A stretch of 64,000 nt of DNA from Undaria pinnatifida (GCA_012845835.1 JABAKD010000030.1:11043715-11107714), one strand, 5' to 3'. Numbered from the stretch's first letter, positions 21,809-33,458 are shown. The notes: a model not told the origin generated them from the sequence alone. Numbers and translations are program-made.

Positions 21809-22259
21809 GAGTGCTCTACATGAACAATCTATAGATCGATGTGAAACCATGCCATAGTTGGGTGAAACCAGGTGATATTAATTGTCACAATCACGTCAAG
21901 GCCATGATAGATTATCGAGAACGTGAGTGACGGTGATGGTCCAAGCAGGACATCGCACCTCGTCACTGTTCCATGCCTGGTAGAGTACACTAATGCCAGC
22001 CTTATTGTGTCTGAAATCAGCACAAGCCAGGAGAAGAGACGAATGAGACACAACAAGACTGGCAATATCATGCTTTATGGAACAGTATGAAACAGTGACG
22101 AGGTGCGACGTCCTGCATGGACCATCACCGTCACTTAAACTCTCGCCCATCTTTGATGGCCTTGAAGCGACTGTGACATCTTCCTTCACCTGGTTTCACC
22201 CCAACTATGACATGGTTTCACATCGATCTATAGCCTATCCACCGACGTAGAAAACTCTA
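21809..22259. mobile_element. Foldback/MITE-like element with ~200-bp inverted arms
   Basis: The left arm from GAGTGCTCTACATG (21811) and the right arm ending at about 22258 (its complement reads GAGTTTTCTACGTC) share CTATAGATCGATGTGAAACC, GTGACGGTGATGGTCCA and CGCACCTCGTCACTGTT in order. A TA flanks both ends if the outermost A is excluded, as in TA-duplicating DNA transposons. No transposase is present. Confidence 0.65.
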
Positions 22260-23034
22260 TGACATTAGCCCACCCTGAATAGCCGTAGACGCAGGTCACA
22301 CGGCAATCAAAGTATTTTAGAACACTATATAACATTAGCCCACCCTGAGTGGTCGTGGATGCAGATATAGTCGTAAATGCAGATCACATGGCAAATATGA
22401 CATTAGCCCACCATGAATAGTCGTATATACACAATTGATTGCCATGTGGTACGTGGCAATTAATTGCCATGTGATCTGCATTTACAGCTGTTGAGGATGG
22501 GCTGGTGTTAGAGAGTGCCCTCCGTGATCGTCCTTTGATTGGCATGTGATATTAATCTACAAATGTTTAACGTATGCTAATGTTATACAGTGCTCTACGT
22601 AGATGGATAAGTTATGCATCGATGCGAAACCATGTTATCCTTTGCCATGTGATCAGCATACGCGGCTATTCAGGGTGGAGTACTCGACGTAGATGGATAG
22701 TCTATAGTGTCGATGCCAAATCATGTCAGAGTTGGGGTGCAACCAGGTGATAGCAGTGTCGATGTGAAATGATGTCATAGTTGATGTGCAACCAGGTGAT
22801 AGCAGATGCCACAGTCACGTCAAGGCCATCATAAGTGGGCGAGAATGTATGTGACGGTGATGGTCCGTGCAGGACATCGCACCTCGTCACTGTTCCGTAC
22901 TGTTTCACAGAGCATGATATTGCCGGCCTTGTTGTGTCTAAAGGCAGCGAGCGAAAGGAGAGACGAATGAGATACCAGGAACCACGAGGAGAGCGCTTCC
23001 CAACACCGGCAACCCTGCGTCCCCTTCGGGGGCT
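22260..23034. repeat. Fragments of the foldback family
   Basis: 22260-22690 repeats ACATTAGCCCACCCTGAATA and GCCATGTGATCTGCAT words several times in both orientations. 22590-22630 and 22676-22990 carry further left-arm sequence (GTGCTCTACGTAGATGGATA; ATGGTCCGTGCAGGACATCG). It looks like several nested or partial copies. Confidence 0.5.
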
Positions 23035-23520
23035 TCCTGACATGGTCCTTCCGAGACTGTTATCTCAGTGGCTGTGCCTGCCATACACCAGGCATCTAAC
23101 AGATCCACAATACGGGGCGAATCTCCTCGCGGTCTCTCTTGAGACTGTTAGCGCAGCAGTGGCTACATATGTTGTGTACCAGGCGCTTCACAAAATTTTG
23201 TTCTGGGGTTCGAAACCCCCATGGTCCTTGTTATACTTTTTACTGTACTTAGCTCAGTGGCTACGACGTGTACCATGCACCAACAAAAATTACGATATGG
23301 GCCATGGTCGTTTTGAGATTGTTAGCTTAGTGGCAACAATGTAATATGTACCATACATATAACAAAAATACATGATACGAGCTGCGATAGACATACGTAT
23401 CATAGGTCCTTCGTAATTTTACACGATCATTTTGGTGGCACGTTATAGTTGTCGCTGAAACCAGCTCGTATTTATATATGGTGCAACCTGGGCTTTGATT
23501 CCCCCCCCCATGGTTCTTTT
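23035..23520 (+). repeat. Tandem tRNA-like units, group 5 (longest array)
   Basis: At least four consecutive ~100-bp units: TTATCTCAGTGGCTG (23058), GTTAGCGCAGCAGTGGCT (23148), CTTAGCTCAGTGGCTACG (23259), GTTAGCTTAGTGGCAAC (23321). Between them are B-box or linker segments, the best being GGGGTTCGAAACCCCCATGG at 23206-23225. Most lack a paired acceptor stem. An array of decayed tRNA-derived repeats is the likeliest reading. Confidence 0.6.
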
Positions 23521-24054
23521 TGGCCGTTGGGAACTACGGATGTAAACGCCTAAACGTCTGCTATAGTATCCTCTCTTTCTTGTTGCCGCGGTGAGATTCA
23601 GTCGTATCACGTTCTGCCTGTACTTACACATATCGAAGGCGGGGAAGTGAGGCGGCCCATGTGTAGCACCTCGTGGGGATAAACCGTTTGGAGTTAAGCA
23701 GGACCATTTGTACGGCTGCACACTAATTGGTGCCGCTGTTTTGGAATCATTCCCACTCACGAAACAAAATGCTTGAAGAATGGAAAGCGGGGGGGGGGGG
23801 GGTCTAAGGCGTCTCGATGATTTGGCCTGGTAGGCTTATAAATCTCACGGTCTCATCACTAACGTAACATCTAGGTCGCGTGGGTTTGACGTTCCAAAAG
23901 GCGAGCCGGCCCGCGCGCTCGCCCAGTTGGCCAGGGCGACCCGGAGTCGGGGAGGGTGTAATAAAACGTATCCTCATCGAGACAAAAAAAGTTCCGTCGT
24001 CGTATTTTATCACGTCATCCCATATCATCACACATCATACGATATCATACGTAT
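23521..24054. other. Unassigned DNA
   Basis: No gene supported. A G run of about 14 lies near 23789. Confidence 0.4.
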
Positions 24055-24520
24055 ACGAAAGAGGCGAGGAGGAGGAAGGAGAGGAGGTGGGGGATGAGGA
24101 GGAATACAGGAGGAGGAGGAAGAGGAGGGGGAGAAGGAAGGAGGGAAAGGAGGAGGAGCAGAGAGATAAGGGCGAGGAAGGAGGATAAAGAAGGAGGAGG
24201 AGAACGAGGAGGGGGAAGAATAATGAGGAGGAAAGAGAAGGAGGAAGAGGAGGAGGAGGAAAGAGAGGAGGAATAGGGGGAGGAGGGCGAAAGAAAGGAG
24301 ATTGAAGACGAAGATGACGAGGAGGGAGTGGAAGAGGAGGAAAAGGAGGATGAGGAAGGCGGAAGGACGAGGAAGAATAAAAAGAGGAAGGGAGGGGGGA
24401 AGAGCAAGAGGAGGAGGAGGAAAAGAAGGAAGAGGGGGGAGCGGGGAGGGGGGGGGGGGGGTGGAGGGGGGGAGGAAGAAGATGGGGGGGGGGCGGGGGG
24501 GGGGGAGTCATGGGATGATG
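24055..24520 (+). repeat. Polypurine tract, ~450 bp
   Basis: The plus strand is nearly all G and A (GAGGAGGAAG-type words), passing into long G runs at 24445-24505. All frames stay open on both strands simply because of the composition, so no protein is called. Such tracts can form triplex or quadruplex structures. Confidence 0.85.
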
Positions 24521-24753
24521 TGGCACCGATTGAAGCCACGTGGCAAGACGGGAGGGGGGGTGGGGGGAGGTGTACGAGCGATGAGATCGCTATATGTATG
24601 GAGCGTAGACAATGTCGTCAATCCTGATTCATTGGTGGCCTTTGTTATGCGAAAGTCGAGGAAATAGGAGGCGGAGAGCCGCCGCCCCGCTTTGTATGTG
24701 GAGGGAGGGCACCAACCCACATAATCCACCACCCGCGGGGCAAGAGGTCCATA

Positions 24754-25120
24754 ATGAAGGAGGCCACAGGAGCAGATGGGGTCGATGTGTCTTCTTCAGA
24801 TAAAGTTCTAACGGCTGCGGCCGCCGCGGTTGCGTTCTGTCTTAGAGGCAGCGGTAGACAAGCCGAGTGAGGCAACCGGTCGCTCCCGTGGTTGGCGCTT
24901 CCTTGTTTTGCGGGACGGTACACGATGGTGCGTGTGCTATTACTGTAGGCGGTGGATACTACGAGGCGATGTTTTGTTACGAATGTGGAGTTTCGTCGCG
25001 TACTCGGCAGGTCTTGCCGAAGCTTTCCAGCGCCTTTTGTGGTCGAAATATTTCGTGGGAGGTGGTGCTACCATACCCCAAAGTACACCGAGAAGGAGGC
25101 CCTCCTGCTGTTCCTGGTGA
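24754..25120 (+). CDS. Possible small two-exon gene, function unknown
   Basis: Exon 1 (24754-24866) reads MKEATGADGVDVSSSDKVL, an Ala stretch, then VAFCLRGSGRQA. A GTGAGG donor follows at 24867, and an acceptor CTATTACTGTAG ends at 24948. The 82-bp intron joins a phase-2 end to exon 2 (24949-25120), which continues ERWILRGDVLLRMWSFVAYS and stops at 25118-25120, about 95 residues in all. Exon 1 has no in-frame stop back to 24628. Support is compositional and splice-based only. I recognise no family. A different frame of exon 2 (GGYYEAMFCYECGVSSRTRQ) is also open, so the join could be wrong. Confidence 0.33.
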
Positions 25121-27537
25121 TGCCTTTCTAGCTTACTTCATGTCATGATCGAGAGGGGTCTATCCACGCGATGTGTTTGGCGCTCGGGCTCGGGGATCAT
25201 CATATAGCGCGACTGATGATAATGATGATGTACATTTGAACATTTATCCTTTTTGTATTTTATTTAGCTCCTGCTCAAGGGTGTGCCGCTTTGTTTGGTT
25301 GTTTTTGTTGTAAAATAATGGTGCTTGAGGGGACACCGAAGGACTTCGTACATGAGTTAATATTTTCTTCCGGTTCTTCTTCAACCTCTTCTGTGGAAGT
25401 CTTCATGGAAAATTTGGGAAATTGACATTATTTGAAATCGACGGATTTCGTATAATATATCGTCGACGGATTTCGTATAATATATCGATTGTTGTATCCT
25501 CGTCTCACTTTCGAACCCTTTCACATAGAACATGCGTATTATTGCATGGTTGTGGTGTTTTCTGTGGTTCGCTTGTTTGATTGATTGATGACCCTCCCTG
25601 TGTCCCTACGATATACCTGGCAAACGATGCTGATGTTGTCATGAAAATTGTTTGTGCACTGGCTGTTAATACCATTAGTAATACTTCATAAACAATACTG
25701 CGGCGGTATTGGTACGACAATTTTTGCGGTACCGACCTGGAAGGCCTGAGGATATCTTAACCGAAGAGTGACGGAAATAGCACGAAAATGCCAACTTTAT
25801 CAGTGGACAGGGGGGCAAGGAGGGAGGTAGCTCAAAAAGGATCCGGCTGGCGGCTCCTGCGATAGATATTAATAGTACATCCGCCCCGAGGGGTCAACAT
25901 TTATTTACGGCAAGTATACTTATATGCTATCAATAATATTAGTATATACATACTCACGGCTTTGTTCGAAGCATACTACTGCTGCTTCTACGAATACTAT
26001 TTAACTGTACCACTCCTTACTACCAGGTAACTACCACGAGCACGCACATAACGGTATGGTATGAGCGAGTGACACAACAGCTTGGTTTTACTTAATATAT
26101 ATATATTCTATGTGACAAACACCTGTGACCTGAGACGTCGTTACAGCAGAAAAAAAGCAGGACCCTCCAAAAGTGATACCTGGTACTGGTCAGTATTGTT
26201 ACTCGAAGTTTGTAGGAGTATATGCGTAGTGCTGTAGGGTGTACTCAGCCGTGAGGCCCCGGAGTGAGCGGTGCGTGGATGGGGAGAGCCTATTATTATT
26301 ACAGTTACAACATAATAAGCGTTGGAGGGGGGGGGGAAGGGTGACATGGAGTGGGGAACACTTGGCACGCGCCACTACGTACGAGTGAATAGCTTAGAAA
26401 GCGTTTTGGCGGTAATACTAGTGTTTCGCTCGTTCGTTAGTCACAGCCACTCGTCGTCCGAATCAGGGGGGTAGGAAAACGGCAGGTGGGGGGCGGGAGG
26501 GGGGTGGTGACAGTGCATGTTATTACGATGGATGTCCTGCCGACGACGCCGGTGTAGCAAGATTAAGCAGTATAGACCTAGGCGATACCGCCTGCCAGGT
26601 AAGAAAGGCACAACTAATTGCTATAAATCAGAATATGCCGCAATGGGGCGAAATCCGCCAGAGTACTAAACACTTCCACGCACTGGATATCACCTCATTA
26701 TCTTTCTAGAGCCATCCATGCCGCTGCTGCAATTCCCACCTCCCCCCCGCCCCCAACGTCCCCTCCTTCCTCACCACCCGCACCATCGCCTAGACCTAGC
26801 ACCACGCGTATACTTGTTGTGGTATGATACCTTGGTATATATTATCATCGTATTCGTGCGCTCCTCGTTCGCACGAAGTAGTGCGTTCTTTCCTGTGGTG
26901 TTTTTTGTTTATTATTATTGCGCAACGGGCACACCGCCACTCTCTCCCCTCGCTTTTGCTCGTGAAGTCACATGACATCAACCATAATAATGGCTACTTC
27001 ATACTACTGCTGCTGCTGCTGTTTAACAGTTAGTTGTTTTGTTGCTCTTCTTGTTGGTGTGTTGCTTTGTGCACTAATAATATTAAATAAACCCCAACTA
27101 ACTGCATCAGATCACTTCTTACACAGAAAAAGCATACCACATACATCCCATCATATCGTTATAGACTATAGACTAAGCATTAATCATATTTTATATATCA
27201 ATGTAGTCTAGTCTATATATAGTCTAGACGGAAATAAAGCGACTTTTTATAGTTTCGTATTCTGTATCCCACAGCCGGTAATAAATTCCCGTCCTGGACC
27301 AGCACGGTGCACCCAGGTCCGCAGGTTTTGTTTATCCTTGATATTTGATCTTGATGACAATTTTTCATGATCGAGTGACCATACATGTTCGTGCCTGACA
27401 TCAGCCTGCCGTGCTTGTCCTTGTTCGACAAGAACAAGTGGAAAAAAAAAGGAGGAGGGAAAGGAGGGGGTACAGTTATCATCACGTGCATATCAATAGT
27501 CAGCTCCAATAGAAAGAGTATCAGGTTCGTACTTCGT
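25121..27537. other. Unassigned intergenic DNA
   Basis: About 2.4 kb with no supported gene. A 25-bp direct repeat (ACGGATTTCGTATAATATAT) lies at 25440-25485. TACCWGGTA occurs at 26021 and 26177. GATGTCCTGCCGACGACGCC at 26530-26549 is an isolated copy of the primer-site sequence of the TRIM elements. Confidence 0.45.
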
Positions 27538-27738
27538 TGTTAAGGAATTAGTCTAGTGGGGCAATAGTCCGTTTGACCACTTGCAAAAGGTTAACCGATA
27601 ATAGCTTACCCAAACTAGGCCTGATAACACTCTTCCCCACTGAAACGGCGGGATAGCAGGTCGGCCGGACATACCGGCGGACCTGTCAATTATCAATACA
27701 TCTAAGCCGTTTCATTTCCTGGGTATACCGGGGAGAGT
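27538..27738 (-). mobile_element. TRIM-D, partial, joined to element C
   Basis: One terminal repeat (27538-27629, TG to CA) and part of the internal region (ACGGCGGGATAGCAGGTCGG) match 61635-61830. Similarity stops at 27738, where element C starts. The rest, including the other terminal repeat, was not found downstream. Broken. Confidence 0.65.
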
Positions 27739-27739
27739 A

Positions 27740-28310
27740 ATGAAAATACACTCCTTAGGACCTCCAGCTGTGAGATCGAACATTTTGTCGAAACTCATCT
27801 TCGCAAGCTGTGTGTGATTCTCCGATCGCGCGTATTACGGGTTGTGTGTCCTCATTAAGGATGTAGGTCGGCGACTCCCCTTGCAACTACAGTTAGCGTA
27901 GCTATCAGGGTCAACAGGGTGATGTTAGTCAGTCTGTGCGCGGAAACTATAATAACCCGTTTCTGAGGGGGACAAAATCTGACAGCTGCTGTGGAAGGAA
28001 ATGGTTTTGATCAAAAGGGAGCGGGGGTGGGGGCGGGGGAGGGTGGGGGGACGGGTGGGGCAGCTCAATTTGTGCGTGGACTCTATAAATCTTTCAAGGG
28101 GATAAATCTGATGGTTTTGGAAAAAATGCACCAACCAGTGAATTGAATCAGGGAGGGGCGGGGCGGAACGGGCGGGGCAGCTCAATCTGTGCGTGGAAAC
28201 TATACATCCTTGAAGGGGATGAATGTGACGGCTCTGGAAAGAATGCACCAGTTTATCATGTATATCCTGTAAGTCTTACAACCAGTGAGTAGAGGGCGGA
28301 GTGTTCGAGG
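27740..28310 (+). repeat. Element C, long copy
   Basis: Opens with the C1 module (CAGCTGTGAGATCGAACATT, GCAAGCTGTGTGTGATTCTC), then TATTACGGGTTGTGTGTCC, GGTCGGCGACTCCCCTTGC, CTGAGGGGGACAAAATCTGA and two degenerate copies of a block containing GGGGATAAATCTGATGG. Partner of 11530-12130. G-rich spacers separate the blocks. No coding capacity. Confidence 0.65.
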
Positions 28311-28699
28311 GGGTGGGGGTGCGGTGGGGGGGTGGGGAGGTAGGGGAGGTGAGGGGGGGGGGGGGGGGGGAGGGCGAAAGGGCTTTAGGTCGCATAGGTG
28401 TGGGGGTTTGCTATAAGTATGATTAGTCCGTTTGCTTTTTGACATCTCTTGGATCTATCACACGATTCCCCTCGAGATGCGGTGGGCTTGAAATCGCGGG
28501 TGTGTCGCAAGTTGAAGGGGGAAAACTTGAAAACTAAACTCGAGTAATGAAAATAATTTGCCAGCAAGCGGGTGACCCAGGAAGTATGACACCAACCGGC
28601 CAACCCAAACGAGCCTGTCTATCTAAATATTATACTGCTGTGAAAACAAGACACACATCTACTAGAAGTAAGATGTTTTCTGAATCAATCATTTTTTGT
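28311..28699. other. Unassigned DNA with G runs
   Basis: G runs at 28320-28372. No gene. Confidence 0.45.
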
Positions 28700-28900
28700 C
28701 GCGCCCTACTTTCCAGCTCAAACACGGGGGCTTTGCAGTTCTGAACAAGCCGTGGGAACAATTAGGTATGTATGAAGGTTGTCTTCCCTGTACCCTTTGC
28801 CCTGGTAGTTACCATGGTTTTTGTTGCGCATGCGTTGCACATCATATAGCATTCAATCAATTGCTCCTCGATTTTAATCGAATTTCAATTCTCGAGTTTT
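28700..28900 (-). mobile_element. SINE-1, strongly diverged
   Basis: ACTTTCCAGCTCAAACACGG, CTGAACAAGCCGTGGGAAC and CTCCTCGATTTTAATCG line up in order with the inverted SINE-1 body. The head is not recognisable. Confidence 0.4.
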
Positions 28901-30206
28901 TCTAGCAATATGAAAAAGGGACATAAATCATGAAAGTACGAGTACCTTTTTCGGAGTCTGCACACCCAGGGTACAGCATTTCTGTAAAATAATCCCGGCA
29001 ATTAAAAAATGATCGATGAAATAATCTCGAATATCTCAAGAGAAGCAAAAAATAATGAAATCTTAAAAAATCGTTACTCGTATCTACTCCGTATTTTGCT
29101 GCCGTACGTGGGTAAAACGGGAGCGCACTCGTATTTGCCCTGCACGGAACGCGTACTCAATACGAAGAAGCTGATATATCGTACCCGTACTTCTTAGTCA
29201 GCACTCGCAGGTACGATAGCTCTGGAATACCAACTATTGCCTCGAGAGGGCTCACCACTTTACACCAGCAGCAAGACAACAGCAACAACAACAGCTCTCT
29301 CTCGTTTTCTGTTGATTTGTTACTGCTTGTATCTTTATTAAAAAAACCTTTCCAGAGGGTGTGATAATTCTGTCCGGTAAAAAAACGTAGTCCAACGGAA
29401 CGGAATTGCCGTATGTTTCGGTTTGAGGTGGGAATTCTCGATACACGGAGGATCTCGAACAAGGAAAGTTTTTCCGAGTCATGTATGTACGTAGCCATAC
29501 TTTGTGAGAGGATGGGAGGCGCACCGACGCTTACGTTAAGTTTCACAGAAGCCTACAGAAACACACGCACCCGACATGCACACCCGCGGCTCCAAATTTT
29601 TCTCGCACCGCACCTCTCGCACCGCACTACTCATAAAAGGGCCGGGTCCTACGGCGGCCTGGCTGCTGTGTGATTAATTGTCCAGCTTGGATCAAATTTT
29701 GCGAATTAATTGCGATTTATTATTTTCAAGCGATTTTTAACGAAAAAAATACGTGGCCAATCGTCACGTAAATATCCAATATTCTTTAATTCTTTATGGT
29801 TCAGGTTAAAACAGTTAATTTCTAATTTTTTTGATGTTCTGTGCCTGCCAAAAAACCGGTTGCGCGGAAGCATGTTCCAGTAGGGGTTGATTTCTCGTTT
29901 TCGGGGCCCGCGGTTCCGTGAGAAGGCGAGAGTGAGGCCGTGGTTATTACCCAGGCACCGTTCTGCATGTCGAGGAGAGGGCTAAACGAGTAAACCCCTG
30001 TAGAGAGACAAACCCAAGTACAGCTCGTAGGGGCCGCGTCTTGGTCGAGTTTACCTTTGCTGCGCTCAGGTTCACTGCCTCAAGTTGGAACGTCGGGACT
30101 CTGTGAACGAAACAAAAAAAGGCGGAATTGGTTGCAAGGCCTCGGGAGGGACAGCAGCACCAAACCTTCTCGTGGGGTGGGTTCGTTGTTGGTTGAGCGC
30201 CAGGCT
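28901..30206. other. Unassigned DNA upstream of the 30-kb gene
   Basis: No repeat or gene recognised. The reading frame of the downstream gene is open from 29994, and TTTGCTGCGCTCAG ending at 30069 could be an acceptor, so an upstream exon may exist. Confidence 0.4.
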
Positions 30207-31870
30207 ATGTCAGAGGGGATAGCGAGCAGTAACCCGTCCACCGATATATCTGGGTCCAGCCAAGGTTCCGCCAAGGCGCGCAGCGGAACGGTGAACGAGC
30301 CAAGGAGGAGGGACGGTGGGCGTACCAAGGCTTCTTCGCAACAACAATCGAAAAATCCCCGAAGAAAAAGCGAAGACTTGCAGGGTGGTGGTCAACATCG
30401 GGGGTCATCGTCTGCTGCTGCGCACGAGGCGATGATAGGCAAGGCTACGCCACCCGACGCTGAGGTCTCGCCGGGGATAAGATCCGACTACTCGTCGTCC
30501 TCATCTCAGCGTGGAGCTGGCGCTGGTGATCGTGGGAGTATGGAGCGAAGATCGGGAGGACGAGGAGGAGGGGGGGTAGGTGGAGGGGGCCGGGCGCGTG
30601 ACCCTCACTCAAATAATATGGAAGTTCTTCCCACAGATGACAAAACTATTCATCAAAGCGAGTCGGACTACGAGGATGGCACCACTTCGCTGGACTCGAC
30701 ACCACGCCGGACGGATGGCGAGATGGGTTCTGGGAGCAGCTCGTTCTCCGCGACTTCTCCCTTGAGCAGCTTGGAGGGTGGTGGTGGAGCTGGGGAGGGT
30801 GTCAGTGGGGGTGGTGTCGGCGGCGGTGGAGACCGTGGCAGTCACGAAGGCGACGGAACACGAAGAGAAAGCAGCGGAACCGGCCGGCGTCGCAGCAGCG
30901 GCGGCGGCAGCTTCGGTGGAGGAAGCAGAAGCAGAGGAGGTTCGAACAGCCACAAGAATAATGGTTCATCCAAATCATCGTCAGCATTTGTGGCGGCGGC
31001 AGCAGCATCCGAACGATCAGCACATCGTGGCGGCGTTGCCGTGGTCGTAACTGGCTCCGGCTCTTCCCCTCTGCCGCTACCAACCCCGACGGGTTCATCA
31101 GACGGCGGCGCTGGCGGCTGCAGCGTCGGCGGCAGTGGCGGCGGCGGCAGCCCCTACCGAAGCAGCGGCAGCGAAACCCTGCCCATCCCAGGGGTCTCCG
31201 CGAGGCCGGCGGGGGTGCCCTTCGGCGCCTCCGCCCTCAGCAAGAACCTCTCCCAGCCAGGCCGCGCGAAACCTCGCGGCCTTCGCCCCCGGAGTAGCTT
31301 CGGCTCTATCTCGAGGGGAGGCAGCGTGGTCGGCCGATCGGCCTCGAACATTTCCCCTTCAAGCACTACGTCTTCTTACGTACAGCCGCCGGCGAGCGCC
31401 GGTAGCAGCGGCGGCGGCCCAGCGGGCGCCTCGTCCCGGTTTAGGGACGGGCGGCTCAGCGATGCGCACTTGGGGGTCGAGGCAAGGGTGGCGGAGCTGC
31501 TGGCGCCGGGGGTGCCTTTGGAGGTGGTTGTGCGGGCATCGATAAAGATCGAGTCAGTGATGAGGGTGCTTATTGCTCGGGGGTACGTGAGGCGAAAACT
31601 GGTGTCTGAGGTTACGGCCTTCTCGCTTATCATGGACCGCGGCATCGAAGTTATCAAGGTGAGCTTTCAGCAGCTTTCAGAGAAGCTCTAATGAGGGTCT
31701 AGTGAGGGTGGTGAGGGTGTGGATAACAGAGTAGTACGTGGTTGTTGTTCTACGTGTTGCAGTCGTTGTCGTTTATGTTGACCGATTGCGTGCGTTGGTA
31801 CTGCTGTAATAGATTTGGTGTCTTGGGGTCTCCTCATGTGACCGACCGACTTTATCCGACGACTGACTGA
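30207..31870 (+). CDS. Ser/Gly-rich protein with conserved-looking C-terminal module, unknown function
   Basis: The first in-frame ATG of a long open frame is at 30207 (MSEGIASSNPSTD). Residues 1-430 are low complexity: Ser, Gly, Arg, poly-Gly, an Ala run (AFVAAAAASERSAH) and basic patches, predicted disordered. From about residue 415 it becomes compact: HLGVEARVAELLAPGVPLE, VVVRASIKIESVMRVLIARG, YVRRKLVSEVTAFSLIMDRG, IEVIK. AAG|GTGAGC at 31658/31659 is a near-perfect donor in phase 0. An acceptor (CTACGTGTTGCAG) ends at 31762, and the downstream frame runs to a TGA at 31868-31870 (SLSFMLTDCVRWYCCN). If unspliced, the protein ends VSFQQLSEKL at 31691. GC content rises sharply over the exon compared with flanks. 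I do not recognise the family; the C-terminal module looks helical. Confidence 0.6.
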
Positions 31871-33120
31871 GATGAGAGCGGTGTCTTTTAATAACCAAGT
31901 ATGCTGCTCGTCGAGTACTGCTTGCTGCTGCGTCAATTCTTCACAAGCAAGGTTTCGTGCCATGCATAGTGCCTTGTGTGCCCGACATTGTGGCGCCCTC
32001 GAACTTACGGTCCTTCGCTATGCTTTCGTCGCAGTTTTTGTTTTTTGTTTTCCCAGCATGATTTTGGGGTGCATTCAGCATTATGACATACCATGTGATC
32101 GCAATAGTGGCACCATTATTTGCTTGTTTTTGTTCCGAGTGACGCGCTCGTACTCATGCGACTCTCCTCTTAGAAGTCCTGCTTCTGACATGGCACCGTG
32201 CTAAAAAATATTTCAGCGGCAAGTATTTAGTTGCAGCTGCTGCTATGCCTGCTGCTGCTTCCGCTATACGAGCTGTGTTTTACAACTCCCCAGTTCCATA
32301 CCAAGTACCGATTATGACCTTACGACCTATATATATGTATATATACGAGGTAGTATTTTATGCTAATGATAGTGGGGAAGCAAAAGCAACAAATGGTACT
32401 TGAGTAATAATGGTTGGGTTTGTTGTGGGCAGAGGAAGGACGAGAGGTTCTCCGGGCGGCTTTGCTGGGCGTTTGTATCGGGGATTTATGATGGCAGTTA
32501 CTATCATACGAGTGACACACTGCGTGTGACACTGCTATTTTGCGTGTTGTACGTGGGCTGTGCTGTCGCTGTAGTACTGGGTGTGGTGGTATACAAGCAG
32601 CAAACACTAGCATAATATGTTGTTTGGATGTCTTGCAAAAATAACCGAGATAAGAAATTTGATGGCTCGCTCGCTCACATGACCTCGACAAACAAAGAAC
32701 AGATATCATCGCGTCAAGAAAATATGCTGTACATGACCAGCAACAAGTTGAGCAGCAGCAGCAAAGTCATCAGGTTGTTTATTTTGTTTTTTTTCCTCAC
32801 GCGCATCAAGCTTGCAACATCGAAAACACCAGCAGCAGAGTTGGTTTTGTCACGTGTTGCGTTTATCACAAGTCATCACAGAAACCCAAGACGTGTCCTC
32901 GGTAGTGCTGTACGTTCCTGATGCGACAGTGTCAATAGTGGTAACTCTTAACCTTGGTTCATGATACCTGGTACACTATTACACGCCCATCAACACCACC
33001 ACATTCGTCTATGATGTTGGTCAGGTACCTGGTATGTCCTTGCTCGTATTAATCCCCATATAATACCAGGTAGATACCGGGTCATACCAGCAAAATACGT
33101 ACCAGGTCGTAGTGTCATAG
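31871..33120. other. Unassigned DNA, motif cluster
   Basis: No gene. TACCWGGTA occurs three times within 110 bp (32965, 33026, 33064), the densest cluster in the window, ending just before a SINE. Confidence 0.45.
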
Positions 33121-33448
33121 TTTAGCCGGTCGCCCCGGTGGCGTATCAGGTTATCCTCGAGCCTGGTATAGGTCAGTTTCGTGAGTTCGAGCCGAGCCCC
33201 GCCAAGTGCATACTCGTACAAATTCGTTGGGGTTTTTCTTGTGCACAAATTGACTTGCGGAAAGCGCGAGAGCGTGAGTTAGCAACACTCGATGAAAAAT
33301 CGACGAGCAGTGGGATTGCTGAACCCTTTGCGCGATAAAAATTTGAGGCAAGAACCGGGGGGGAGAAGGGACAAAACCTGTGACCACGGCTTGTCCAGAA
33401 GCTGGAAAGTGAAAGTGTGCGAAAAAAAATAAATAAATAAATAAATAA
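33121..33448 (+). mobile_element. SINE-1, full-length copy with target duplication
   Basis: Head: GGTGGCGTATCAGG (A box) and GTGAGTTCGAGCC (B box). Body: GACTTGCGGAAAGCGCGAG, GGGATTGCTGAACCC, CTGTGACCACGGCTTGTCC. Tail: an AAAT repeat. AGTGTCATAG before (33111-33120) and AGTGTCACAG after (33449-33458) are a 10-bp target duplication with one difference. The length of about 328 bp fits tRNA-derived SINEs, moved by LINE machinery and transcribed by Pol III. Confidence 0.85.
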
Positions 33449-33458
33449 AGTGTCACAG

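Noticed and set aside
23206-23235. Functional tRNA gene
   Set aside because: Good T-arm (GGGGTTCGAAACCCC) but no 5' acceptor strand pairs with the sequence after it.
23650-23720. 5S rRNA-like segment
   Set aside because: GGAGTTAAGCAGGACC resembles a 5S box, but nothing else in the region fits the 5S fold.
24035-24667. Long Pro/Ser-rich and Glu/Arg-rich ORFs on both strands
   Set aside because: All arise from the polypurine tract, where stops are rare in every frame.
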